Source: Panax quinquefolius (taxonomy: Eukaryota > Streptophyta > Magnoliopsida > Apiales > Araliaceae). From it: DNA of 64,000 nucleotides. The stretch is taken from positions 13,988,980-14,052,979 of the forward strand of contig CM035170.1 of the NCBI GenBank assembly GCA_020205615.1, in the 5' to 3' direction. Made by a program: the position numbers and the translations under genes. Positions 61,001 through 64,000 of this stretch are shown one piece after another. A model generated the notes under the pieces. It searched no databases, had not been told where the DNA came from, and saw only the letters and a program-made list of their open reading frames with translations. Each line of letters starts with the position of its first letter. The first letter of the stretch is position 1.

Positions 61001-63767
61001 GTATAGAAAAAATACAAATTTAATGTACAAATTAATGTGTACGAAAAAATTCGATTTGGTGATGTACCATCCAAATACCTTTAACTAGCATCAGCACAAA
61101 TGTAAGGACTTTTATGGATAAACCGAAATATAGTTTGATGATATTTTATTCACGAATTTCGTTAGTGCTTGACCAATAACATATATAGTTTCTCCTTGAT
61201 CAGAATTGATTCTATGATTGAATAGCAGAAGTGCTACTCAGTACTATCGGGTTCTTTTCTCCACATAGTTCATGAATAAAAACCAACATTGAGTAATTTC
61301 ACACATATATATAACCATCTAGGCCCATATTGACCAATCATAGTACAATGAGACCATGAACCTTTACTGAAATGAAAATGAAACAACAAAAATATTTAGT
61401 TTTTATAAAAACGGATAGAAAAGATGCTGGCTTGGGAATCAATCTTGTATGACCTTGACAAAAAAAAATATCAAATAGCCTTTCAAATAACAGTAGGGAA
61501 ACTTCAAATCCATGATCAATGTTCAACATACCTCCTCCAACAGAATGACAAAAACAGCATCCTTGAATTTGACCATCCACGTCCAGAGCTCTTCTAGCCA
61601 CCTCTCAACTATACCACGTCGGTGAAACTATAATTTTTCAAATATAGTCAAAAAATAAAAATAATAAAAACAAATAATGTGCAAAGAGCAAGAAATAGGC
61701 AGTAAAACAAACAAACAGGAAAAAGTGTAAGACAGATTAAAACAAGAATTGCTAAGAATTAGAAAGAATAAAGTATACATGCATAAAGAGTCCCACATTC
61801 TATATACATAAAATGAATGAAGTCAATGAACCATTATATATATAATAGGGAAAATATAAAAACCCAAAACTCCGCAATGTTAATATGCTTGGTTTGGAGA
61901 TATATAAATTGGCAAGATTACACGATTGAGCCTATCAATTGTCCACATTGCTACGAGATGTACCTTGTCTTTCTGTGACAAGATAGAGTAATCCAAAATG
62001 AATGACCTATGTAATTTTTAAAAATTTCTTAAGACATTTTGATCCTAAAATATTGGGAGAACTGTAAAAGAAAAAAAATCTAGAAGCAGCCTGGAACTCA
62101 ACACATCATATGCACATAATTTTTCATTTTTTTATAAAAGAATTCTTTATTAGAAGAATGGATAGCTAATATACTACATCATACGTCTCAATTGCACATA
62201 ATATACAAAATGAATGCAAAGAATATACTTACATATTGAACAAAAAACAAAGACTGCGTGCGTTAAGACCTTTAGATACAAAGATATATTTACTCACAAG
62301 ATAGAAGGAAGGTTACCTGCAATGATAACTCATATAGCACGCCGCAAAAGATATTTGTGCCGGTAATAATGGATTTTGTTGCCACAGTAGAGTCGTTATC
62401 CCTCAGTGATGTCAATAACGTTGGCATTAGTATTAAAGAATGCTCCATTGCTTTCAACCCAATCTCCTCGATCACCCTACCAACCATTTAATTGGACTAG
62501 AATAAAATATAGTTGAAAGCAACATCAACAATGACACAGCAACTTCAAAAAGAATTGAAAATTATATGTACGGACCCTAATTATCACCTATTACAAGAGT
62601 TTTGCTAAACATCAGATAATGAGAATACATACGTGAAAAATAAGGGGATTACCTTGTGAGCAATGTCACTGAGAACAAGAACGGTGCAAGTACGTGGAAT
62701 GTATATGAGAATGGTCTATAAACATGCTCTAAAACACCTTATATTAAAACACCTCGTTTTGTCTCATAAAACATTTTGTTCTTTTTGCTTCAATTCTTTT
62801 ATGTCTTTGGGTGGCATGGGGGTCAACATATTTAAACCTGGCAACAAATATGCAGCCAGACCATCTATACAAACCATAACTCTGACATACCTGTATATAT
62901 ATAACTGTACTTATATGAGTACTTAAAAGCAATTTAGTTAAGTTCTTTGATATACCAACATTATAGTTCAATCAATTAGATTATAGATATAAGGGGATTA
63001 GCTTGTGAGCAATATCACTCAGACCAATAATGGGAATTTTTTATATAAAAAAAAAAGTGAAACTGAGAACAAGAATGGTGCTGCAAGTTCATTGAATGTA
63101 CATGAGAATGTGCTACTAAACATGCCCTAAAACGCGGTATATTAAAGTACATCATATTGTCTGCTTCATTTCTCCTACTCCTTTCATTCCAAAATCAGAA
63201 AATTAGGGATACATTTTGACTTTTGGAGGTGAATTTATGAAATCCTAAAATTCAAAACCGATAGAACTATCTATAATTTTAGTATTAACAAATATAATTA
63301 ATGTAATTAGCTAATTAGTATTACCAACTACAATATTTGTTAGAGCTAAACTTAAATGAAATTATATCCCTTTCAAATTTGAGGATTATGCAAATTGACT
63401 TTAAAAAAATCAAATCTTCGTTCCAAAATTCTTTAGGGGCGGCCCGGCAACAGTATGCAGTGTGACAATCTATTAAAATAAAAATAAAAATATCTGACAT
63501 ACATGTATGTATATCCAATTTCTGAGAACAAATTGAAATTGAAAGTGAAGAGAATTGGGATTAAACTCACTCAATGAGGGTTTTACGAACAAGGGTTTCT
63601 GGAGAAGACTGAAGTTCAACCAAATACGGGAAAAGCTCGGCAGCCATAGACGGTTCGACTGACACCAAGATATTTTTGGCCTGCTTCAATGACGACAGCT
63701 TTACCGCCAAATCCCCATGGTTATTTGCGGCGGCCAGGAGAGACAGCGCTTGCTCTCGTCCCACCAT
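2960..63767 (-). CDS. ESP4: Symplekin, mRNA 3'-end cleavage/polyadenylation scaffold (27 exons)
   Basis: Join of 27 exons, 3,987 nt, 1,328 residues plus stop; every junction is GT-AG and the frame is open throughout. Start ATG 63767; an in-frame TAG at 63836..63834 supports it. Symplekin (yeast Pta1) holds together the nuclear cleavage/polyadenylation machinery; plant homologues are ESP4 (At5g01400) and At1g27595. Layout: helical N-terminal symplekin/Pta1 domain about residues 90-320 ([22 protein letters not shown]); low-complexity, acidic linker 342-720; helical-repeat part with [19 protein letters not shown] and [13 protein letters not shown] [16 protein letters not shown]; symplekin C-terminal domain about 1020-1260 ([53 protein letters not shown]). 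The C-terminus ends SIHGATLT. The symbol means ESP4 family; which Arabidopsis paralogue is closer needs a tree. The gene spans almost 61 kb, about half of it one intron. Confidence 0.95.
4001..4437. mobile_element. MITE-like element with about 25-bp terminal inverted repeats
   Basis: Left end GGCCATGTTGTTTGCAAAG and the reverse complement of the right end GGCTATGTTTGTTTGCAAGG match closely. Length about 437 bp with no coding capacity. The target-site duplication is unclear, so the superfamily (Tourist/Harbinger or hAT) is open. Confidence 0.5.
4673..4755 (-). repeat. Duplicated copy of the exon 26 donor region
   Basis: A 17-bp identical block (4673..4689 and 4953..4969) is followed in both places by related sequence up to a CCTAG splice junction. 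In this intronic copy the donor GT is TT, so it is a dead decoy. Confidence 0.6.
4994..5097 (-). CDS. ESP4: Symplekin exon 26
   Basis: Residues 1257-1291, [20 protein letters not shown] to QPSIKTSLP. Acceptor TTGCAG|TTA, donor CCTAG|GTATAG, phase 2. Confidence 0.94.
5229..5312 (-). CDS. ESP4: Symplekin exon 25
   Basis: Residues 1229-1256, [20 protein letters not shown] to HVLLQ; the most recognisable block of the C-terminal domain. Acceptor CTGCAG|GTG, donor CAG|GTATTT. Confidence 0.95.
5442..5486 (-). CDS. ESP4: Symplekin exon 24
   Basis: Residues 1214-1228, [15 protein letters not shown]; a 45-nt exon on the far side of the giant intron. Acceptor ATCCAG|GTT, donor CAG|GTAAGT. Exon 23 ending FPTL plus [11 protein letters not shown] matches the family without a gap. 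Confidence 0.94.
5807..6012 (-). mobile_element. Possible LINE/SINE-like 3' remnant
   Basis: A poly-T run with a following GGTAAGAAAAAGAATTTATT and purine-rich sequence resembles the poly(A)-ended tails of plant retroposons in reverse orientation. No reverse transcriptase and no target duplication were seen. Confidence 0.25.
6283..6430. mobile_element. Mutator-type foldback MITE, 148 bp
   Basis: Ends GGAAGTGGTTAGCATGAA and, reverse-complemented, GGATCCGGTTAGCATGAA; the inverted arms extend over about 60 bp each, leaving a loop of only about 12-20 bp. It is flanked by a perfect 9-bp duplication GCTTTTAAG (6274..6282 and 6431..6439), the length typical of Mutator-like insertions. No coding capacity. 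Confidence 0.8.
6772..8942 (+). mobile_element. Non-autonomous hAT element carrying a nested Pack-MULE (founder copy of the array)
   Basis: Ends CAGTGTTTTAAAAA and (reverse complement of the right end) CAATGTTCTAAAAG, each followed by C-rich CGCCTAGG-like subterminal DNA. It is bracketed by a perfect 8-bp duplication CCAATAAT (6764..6771 and 8943..8950), which is diagnostic for hAT. Without the Pack-MULE at 7227..8655 and its target duplication it is about 730 bp and has no transposase. Only this first unit retains the hAT left end; later units begin inside the element. Confidence 0.85.
7227..8655 (+). mobile_element. Pack-MULE copy 1
   Basis: 1,429 bp in unit 7071..9400. Begins GGCAAAAAACATC, ends ...GGTGCTTTTGCC; the terminal inverted repeats are recognisable for about 150 bp and weakly for about 60 more. 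Flanked by TTATTTAATA on both sides (10-bp duplication). Carries the NDUFB7 start at 7596 (one G missing next to the donor) and an aminotransferase exon at 8001 with a frame break shortly after the ATG. No transposase. Confidence 0.9.
8943..9205. repeat. Representative 263-bp spacer (one of 19)
   Basis: Original intron DNA flanking the hAT insertion, followed by a copy of the hAT right terminus ending ACATTG. The junction GATGAAAA|TCCCGC has AAAAT microhomology: the flank beyond the array reads GATGAAAATTACTC. Further copies sit in the gaps between Pack-MULEs, for example 15434..15696. Confidence 0.85.
9927..9974 (+). pseudogene. NDUFB7: Captured first coding exon of complex I subunit NDUFB7 (B18), fragment
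   Basis: Sixteen codons, [16 protein letters not shown], then a canonical donor CAG|GTTTGT and pyrimidine-rich intron DNA. The block [10 protein letters not shown] is the N-terminal signature of plant NDUFB7, a small inner-membrane complex I accessory subunit in mitochondria; in the intact protein it continues with EEM. About 190 bp upstream, including a purine-rich leader (GAAGAGAGAGAGGGAAGGG), probably came along as 5' UTR and perhaps promoter. No later exon of the gene follows, so no functional subunit can be made. Equivalent ATGs are at 7596, 12274, 14082, 16415, 18998, 20981, 23306, 25626, 27455, 29790 and 32385. Confidence 0.75.
10326..10432 (+). pseudogene. Captured first coding exon of cytosolic aspartate aminotransferase, fragment
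   Basis: Opens ATG GAG TCG ACC and reads [12 protein letters not shown] then [17 protein letters not shown]. The pattern SVFxxVxxAPEDPILG is the N-terminus of plant cytosolic aspartate aminotransferase (a PLP enzyme interconverting aspartate and glutamate with their 2-oxoacids), as I recall it. The sequence after CTTGGG is ATACC, so the expected GT donor looks mutated and the frame runs on into hydrophobic intron-like translation. No PLP-binding part is present. The upstream 300 bp (TGATGGAAATC, CTCTCCTCGGC...) may be its 5' UTR. Equivalent positions: 8001, 12672 (GTG), 14482, 16815 (GTG), 19395, 21380 (ACG), 23709, 26031, 27862 (GTG), 30193 (GTG), 32786 (GTG). Confidence 0.7.
11901..13329 (+). 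mobile_element. Pack-MULE copy 3
   Basis: 1,429 bp in unit 11745..13554, which lacks spacers and joins directly to unit 4 (TTTAAAATA|TAGTTG). NDUFB7 fragment at 12274 is intact; the aminotransferase ATG reads GTG at 12672. Confidence 0.9.
13711..15146 (+). mobile_element. Pack-MULE copy 4
   Basis: 1,436 bp in unit 13555..15890. Both captured exons are intact (14082 and 14482). TIR differences from the other copies cluster at the same positions where all copies vary. Confidence 0.9.
16047..17475 (+). mobile_element. Pack-MULE copy 5
   Basis: 1,429 bp in unit 15891..18469, one of the two longest units (three spacers). One fewer CCT triplet in the NDUFB7 intron tract; the aminotransferase start is GTG at 16815. 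Confidence 0.9.
18626..20056 (+). mobile_element. Pack-MULE copy 6
   Basis: 1,431 bp in unit 18470..20455. Both captured exons are intact (18998, 19395). The single spacer after it has an internal deletion (GATTTTC joined to CATATTTTAT). Confidence 0.9.
20612..22038 (+). mobile_element. Pack-MULE copy 7
   Basis: 1,427 bp in unit 20456..22779. The NDUFB7 exon at 20981 lacks one G next to its donor; the aminotransferase start is ACG at 21380. Confidence 0.9.
22936..24363 (+). mobile_element. Pack-MULE copy 8
   Basis: 1,428 bp in unit 22780..25105. Both captured exons are intact (23306, 23709). Confidence 0.9.
25262..26689 (+). mobile_element. Pack-MULE copy 9
   Basis: 1,428 bp in unit 25106..26912 (no spacer). 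The NDUFB7 donor region reads CTACATTGTTTTG instead of CTACACAGGTTTG; the aminotransferase start is damaged at 26031. Confidence 0.9.
27068..28518 (+). mobile_element. Pack-MULE copy 10, with duplicated left tip
   Basis: 1,451 bp in unit 26913..29260. The left tip TTTAATAGGCAAAAAA occurs twice, 30 bp apart (27061 and 27091), and the GTGGTCGTC segment of the TIR is missing after the second. Confidence 0.88.
29418..30855 (+). mobile_element. Pack-MULE copy 11
   Basis: 1,438 bp in unit 29261..31860 (three spacers). A 181-codon frame from 29790 is only NDUFB7 exon 1 read through its intron into the aminotransferase part in shifting frames. Confidence 0.9.
32017..33444 (+). mobile_element. Pack-MULE copy 12 (last)
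   Basis: 1,428 bp in the terminal unit 31861..33670. NDUFB7 exon intact at 32385; aminotransferase start GTG at 32786. The unit ends within the hAT right part and joins the flank TATTGGATGAAAATTACTC. Confidence 0.9.
33671..35416. other. Intron 23 DNA right of the array
   Basis: AT-rich, including the undisturbed continuation of the sequence that flanks the founder hAT (TTGGATGAAAATTACTC). Segment 34930..35060 weakly resembles the spacer's flank part (TGTAGCATTT, TTTTAGCTTA, GTTAGTATACTT, TTTAGGAGAT in the spacer). A frame starting ATGGCAGATGCAAG at 34263 looks like a decayed coding piece, but I do not recognise it. Possibly an old retroelement remnant. Confidence 0.4.
35417..35488 (-). CDS. 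ESP4: Symplekin exon 23
   Basis: Residues 1190-1213, [20 protein letters not shown] then FPTL. Acceptor TATCAG|GTG. Its donor CTG|GTAATT opens the 29.9-kb intron 23. Confidence 0.95.
35581..35661 (-). CDS. ESP4: Symplekin exon 22
   Basis: Residues 1163-1189, [20 protein letters not shown] to AKALNQM. The in-frame acceptor is TCCAG|ATAACAG; the later CAG would drop ITD and shift the frame. Donor ATG|GTATAA. Confidence 0.94.
36197..36417. mobile_element. Palindrome-rich hAT-type MITE, 221 bp
   Basis: Flanked by a perfect 8-bp duplication TTATATAA (36189..36196, 36418..36425). Ends share GGAGGTACACA in inverted orientation. The inside consists of repeated CTACGATCGTAG palindromes with GAGTGAATTCACTC-type spacers. 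The homologous array hAT has a single uninterrupted TTATATAA here. Confidence 0.8.
36543..36839. mobile_element. Stowaway MITE (Tc1/mariner type), 297 bp
   Basis: Terminal CTCCCTCCGTCTCAAGAT and its inverted partner CTCCCTCCGTCCCAGGAT, flanked by TA on both sides (36541..36542, 36840..36841). A classic Stowaway terminus. The insertion point is within the TTATTTAATA word that the Pack-MULE duplicated in the array. Confidence 0.92.
37098..37130. repeat. (CCCG)n tract in the hAT right terminus
   Basis: About eight CCCG units, unusually GC-rich for this window; the complementary strand is G-run rich. Confidence 0.9.
37752..37847 (-). CDS. ESP4: Symplekin exon 21
   Basis: Residues 1131-1162, [20 protein letters not shown] to VLKK. 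Acceptor GACAG|GGT, donor AAG|GTACTC. Confidence 0.94.
37848..38893 (-). other. Symplekin intron 20
   Basis: 1.05 kb of AT-rich DNA; nothing recognised. Confidence 0.8.
38894..38968 (-). CDS. ESP4: Symplekin exon 20
   Basis: Residues 1106-1130, [20 protein letters not shown] to ANILQ. Acceptor ATTAG|GTG, donor CAG|GTAAGA. Confidence 0.93.
38969..39560 (-). other. Symplekin intron 19
   Basis: 592 bp; nothing recognised. Confidence 0.8.
39561..39608 (-). CDS. ESP4: Symplekin exon 19
   Basis: Residues 1090-1105, [16 protein letters not shown]; a 48-nt exon. Acceptor TTGCAG|GAT, donor GAG|GTTTTT. Confidence 0.93.
39686..39769 (-). CDS. ESP4: Symplekin exon 18
   Basis: Residues 1062-1089, [20 protein letters not shown] to YETKLQ. 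Acceptor CTCAAG|GTG, donor CAG|GTATTC. Confidence 0.92.
39896..40006 (-). CDS. ESP4: Symplekin exon 17
   Basis: Residues 1025-1061, [20 protein letters not shown] to GSENLLTQ; start of the symplekin C-terminal domain. Acceptor ATGCAG|GCT, donor CAG|GTACAT. Confidence 0.94.
40007..40827 (-). other. Symplekin intron 16
   Basis: 821 bp; nothing recognised. Confidence 0.8.
40828..40890 (-). CDS. ESP4: Symplekin exon 16
   Basis: Residues 1004-1024, [20 protein letters not shown] then Q. Acceptor TGGCAG|AAA, donor CAG|GTCTCT. Confidence 0.93.
40991..41146 (-). CDS. ESP4: Symplekin exon 15
   Basis: Residues 952-1003, [18 protein letters not shown] to [10 protein letters not shown]; a polar linker followed by a helix. 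Acceptor TTTCAG|ATT, donor AAG|GTACCT. Confidence 0.92.
41147..41478 (-). other. Symplekin intron 14
   Basis: 332 bp; nothing recognised. Confidence 0.8.
41479..41613 (-). CDS. ESP4: Symplekin exon 14
   Basis: Residues 907-951, [19 protein letters not shown] to EQRTEGE. Acceptor GGGCAG|GTG, donor GAG|GTGTGT. Confidence 0.93.
41614..42090 (-). other. Symplekin intron 13
   Basis: 477 bp, mostly occupied by a degraded relative of the array hAT family (41715..42020). Confidence 0.75.
41715..42020 (+). mobile_element. Degraded relative of the array hAT family
   Basis: Left end CGGTGTTCTAAAAATC followed by CTGCCTAGGC, and a right part with CTGCCTAGGTGCCCCCCGC, resembling the termini of the elements at 6772 and 35835. 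The interior is short and unrelated; the right tip and target duplication are not clear. Confidence 0.45.
42091..42138 (-). CDS. ESP4: Symplekin exon 13
   Basis: Residues 891-906, [16 protein letters not shown]; a 48-nt exon. Acceptor TGGCAG|TGT, donor CTG|GTATGG. Confidence 0.92.
43160..44742. mobile_element. Non-autonomous hAT element, 1.58 kb, interrupted
   Basis: Ends TAGGGCTGTAAACGG and (reverse complement) TAGAGCTGTAAATGG, flanked by perfect 8-bp duplications GGTGTAAC (43152..43159, 44743..44750). Both arms carry related GAATA/CGGATA-rich sequence, and the left arm contains an internal copy of the right end (CATTTACAGCCCC near 43320). No transposase. Confidence 0.78.
43513..44462. mobile_element. 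Second hAT element nested in the first, 950 bp
   Basis: Flanked by perfect 8-bp duplications TATGAGAC (43505..43512, 44463..44470). The left end contains CATAGCTGTCATGG and the right end, inverted, CATAGTTGTCACGG; the left side has four extra bases. A Ser/Pro-rich open frame (43715..43984) inside may be a captured gene piece, but I do not recognise it. Confidence 0.72.
45525..45551. repeat. (GGAA)n microsatellite
   Basis: About six GGAA units. Confidence 0.9.
46048..46287 (-). CDS. ESP4: Symplekin exon 12
   Basis: Residues 811-890, [20 protein letters not shown] to [11 protein letters not shown], including the strongly conserved WSLILGRP. Acceptor TTTTAG|GTA, donor AAG|GTAATG. Confidence 0.95.
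46369..46479 (-). CDS. ESP4: Symplekin exon 11
   Basis: Residues 774-810, [15 protein letters not shown] to YEKFLLGV. Acceptor TATCAG|GGA, donor GTG|GTATGC. Confidence 0.92.
46480..47474 (-). other. Symplekin intron 10
   Basis: 995 bp with a 24-bp A run at 46753..46776; nothing else recognised. Confidence 0.8.
47475..47543 (-). CDS. ESP4: Symplekin exon 10
   Basis: Residues 751-773, [20 protein letters not shown] to RQK. Acceptor TTGTAG|ATT, donor AAG|GTATCT. No open frame over 60 codons marks it; it was found from the expected family continuation. Confidence 0.9.
47544..49940 (-). other. Symplekin intron 9
   Basis: 2.4 kb of AT-rich DNA; no gene, inverted repeat or microsatellite recognised. 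Confidence 0.8.
49941..50588 (-). CDS. ESP4: Symplekin exon 9
   Basis: Residues 535-750, [14 protein letters not shown] to LLARLVAQ. A long acidic, low-complexity stretch ([17 protein letters not shown]) leads into an ordered helical part ([20 protein letters not shown]). The donor is a weak CAG|GTGGGG; the next exon continues without a gap relative to the family. Confidence 0.92.
50714..51292 (-). CDS. ESP4: Symplekin exon 8
   Basis: Residues 342-534. Polar, Ser/Pro/Asn-rich linker containing the ordered block [20 protein letters not shown]. The acceptor is a tandem TTAGCAG, so the first Gln may be spliced in or out. Donor AGG|GTAAGC. Confidence 0.92.
51402..51530 (-). CDS. ESP4: Symplekin exon 7
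   Basis: Residues 299-341, [20 protein letters not shown] to ASRDARFIK. Of two adjacent AGs, only TTTAG|TCTAGAG keeps the frame; the next one opens onto a stop. Donor AAG|GTAATT. Confidence 0.93.
51531..53140 (-). other. Symplekin intron 6
   Basis: 1.6 kb. Contains an (AT)n tract at 52402..52443 and, at about 51620..51760, sequence resembling the GGGCTAA...-type termini of dispersed plant repeats, not identified further. Confidence 0.75.
52402..52443. repeat. (AT)n microsatellite, interrupted
   Basis: AT repeats with two ACAT interruptions. Confidence 0.93.
53141..53315 (-). CDS. ESP4: Symplekin exon 6
   Basis: Residues 240-298, [20 protein letters not shown] to [10 protein letters not shown]; the most conserved part of the N-terminal domain. 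Acceptor TTGCTAG|TCTT, donor GAG|GTAATA. Confidence 0.94.
54678..54916. mobile_element. Stowaway-like MITE, about 240 bp
   Basis: Left CAGCCGTTCCAAATTGTAAA and inverted right GTCCATCTGTTTCAAAATAG match over most of their length and continue as ATCATTATTGAC/ATCATTATTAAC. TA dinucleotides flank both ends. No coding capacity. Confidence 0.7.
54977..55018. repeat. (TA)n microsatellite
   Basis: About 21 TA units. Confidence 0.95.
55195..55233. repeat. (TG)n(TA)n(CA)n compound microsatellite
   Basis: TG, TA and CA runs in succession, itself a perfect inverted repeat. Confidence 0.93.
58127..58289 (-). CDS. ESP4: Symplekin exon 5
   Basis: Residues 186-240, [20 protein letters not shown] to GSLTISVVN. 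Acceptor TAACAG|AAAA, donor AATTG|GTGAGT, phase 2. Confidence 0.94.
58452..58554 (-). CDS. ESP4: Symplekin exon 4
   Basis: Residues 152-186, [17 protein letters not shown] to DDPGKSNLQ. Acceptor TTGTAG|GCT, donor CAAG|GTATTC, phase 1. Confidence 0.92.
58797..58952. repeat. Three-copy tandem repeat, unit about 54 bp
   Basis: Units share CACCATACTAAGTGATA, TTTATAAAAA and TCACTAGGTTTTGTC with a few substitutions each. Confidence 0.8.
59561..60228. mobile_element. Non-autonomous hAT element, 668 bp
   Basis: Ends CATAGTTATAAATCCCATACC and, inverted, CATAGTTATAAATATCGTACC, with GGTACCGG-type subterminal words on both sides. Flanks TTTTGCGG and TTTTGAGG match 7 of 8. No transposase. Confidence 0.78.
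61532..61627 (-). CDS. ESP4: Symplekin exon 3
   Basis: Residues 120-151, [20 protein letters not shown] to ILLEE, in the frame left by exon 2. Acceptor ATTATAG|TTT, donor GAG|GTATGT. Confidence 0.92.
61628..62316 (-). other. Symplekin intron 2
   Basis: 689 bp; nothing recognised. Confidence 0.8.
62317..62476 (-). CDS. ESP4: Symplekin exon 2
   Basis: Residues 66-119, [13 protein letters not shown] to LYELSLQ. Acceptor TTGGTAG|G, donor CAG|GTAACC. The ATG a few bases upstream in the same frame lies in the intron and is not a start. Confidence 0.92.
62477..63570 (-). other. Symplekin intron 1
   Basis: 1.1 kb holding a partial direct duplication of about 110 bp (62639..62755 and 62990..63150). 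Confidence 0.8.
62639..63150. repeat. Diverged direct duplication in intron 1
   Basis: Both copies contain ATAAGGGGATTA(C/G)CTTGTGAGCAAT, CTGAGAACAAGAA(C/T)GGTG, GAATGTA(T/C)ATGAGAATG and AAACATGC(T/C)CTAAAAC in the same order. The second has an extra insertion of about 50 bp after the first word. Confidence 0.75.
63571..63767 (-). CDS. ESP4: Symplekin exon 1
   Basis: Residues 1-66, [16 protein letters not shown] to ...[10 protein letters not shown]. Donor GA|GTGAGT splits the Glu codon (phase 2). Confidence 0.93.
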
Positions 63768-64000
63768 TTCAGCCCCACAAAATTTAACCTCTAAAATAGA
63801 TATAGATATAGATACAGATATACTGCTACGTATCTAATATGCAATTGTAGGTATAGAAGGGGAAAATGGGGGAATTTTGTTTTGGCTTTCTTCTAGGGTT
63901 TTGATGAACGAAAGGGTTTAATTTTTGGGCGACCTAAAATAGACGAGAGACGAAAATTAATTTGCTATCGCCGAACTGAAAAAATTGACACTCCTATATC
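63768..64000 (-). promoter_or_regulatory. Symplekin 5' UTR and proximal promoter
   Basis: Upstream of the ATG. A (GATATA)n-like tract lies at 63797..63822 and an in-frame TAG at 63836..63834. No clear TATA box can be chosen; the transcription start is unknown. Confidence 0.45.

Larger units (their letters stand above)
58555..61531 (-). other. Symplekin intron 3
   Basis: 3.0 kb. Contains a three-copy 54-bp tandem repeat (58797..58952) and a hAT element (59561..60228). Confidence 0.85.

Overview
The window is plant nuclear DNA, most likely from an angiosperm and probably a eudicot. It is AT-rich, its genes have GT-AG introns, and it holds hAT, Mutator-like and Stowaway/Tourist-type elements. 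Nearly all of it is one gene. I rebuilt a 27-exon symplekin gene (pre-mRNA 3'-end processing scaffold, ESP4/At1g27595 type) on the minus strand, from the ATG at 63767 to the stop at 2960. The exons total 3,987 nt with no frame break, giving a 1,328-residue protein. At the left edge, on the plus strand and converging on it, are the last two coding exons (328..577, 674..844) of a GT43 xylan glycosyltransferase, IRX9H-like. From memory, Arabidopsis has the same pair side by side (At1g27595/At1g27600), so this looks like conserved microsynteny.

The striking region is symplekin intron 23 (5487..35416, about 29.9 kb, phase 0). It holds a tandem array of 12 units of 1.8-2.6 kb (7071..33670). The array has a readable nesting history. 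A non-autonomous hAT element landed at CCAATAAT (8-bp TSD at 6764..6771 and 8943..8950). A 1.43-kb Mutator-like element with long TIRs then landed inside it (10-bp TSD TTATTTAATA). Most of that nest plus about 200 bp of right-flanking intron DNA was then amplified. Each unit carries one Mutator copy and 0-3 copies of a 263-bp spacer.

The Mutator element is a Pack-MULE. It carries the 5' end and first coding exon of a complex I subunit gene (NDUFB7/B18, [16 protein letters not shown] followed by a GT donor). It also carries the first coding exon of a cytosolic aspartate aminotransferase gene (...[17 protein letters not shown]). Both lie antisense to symplekin. The two host genes are nuclear housekeeping genes and the captured pieces are only their starts, so these are gene fragments and not working copies.

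Other introns hold well-bounded transposons. A second copy of the same hAT family lies in intron 21, with a Stowaway MITE at the same internal position that the Pack-MULE hit in the array and a palindromic hAT-type MITE nearby. Intron 12 has a hAT nested within a hAT, intron 3 has another hAT, and a 148-bp Mutator-type foldback lies just upstream of the array. The remaining intron and intergenic DNA is AT-rich with microsatellites and shows no further genes. No CRISPR array or bacterial system is present. tRNA and rRNA genes were not recognised.
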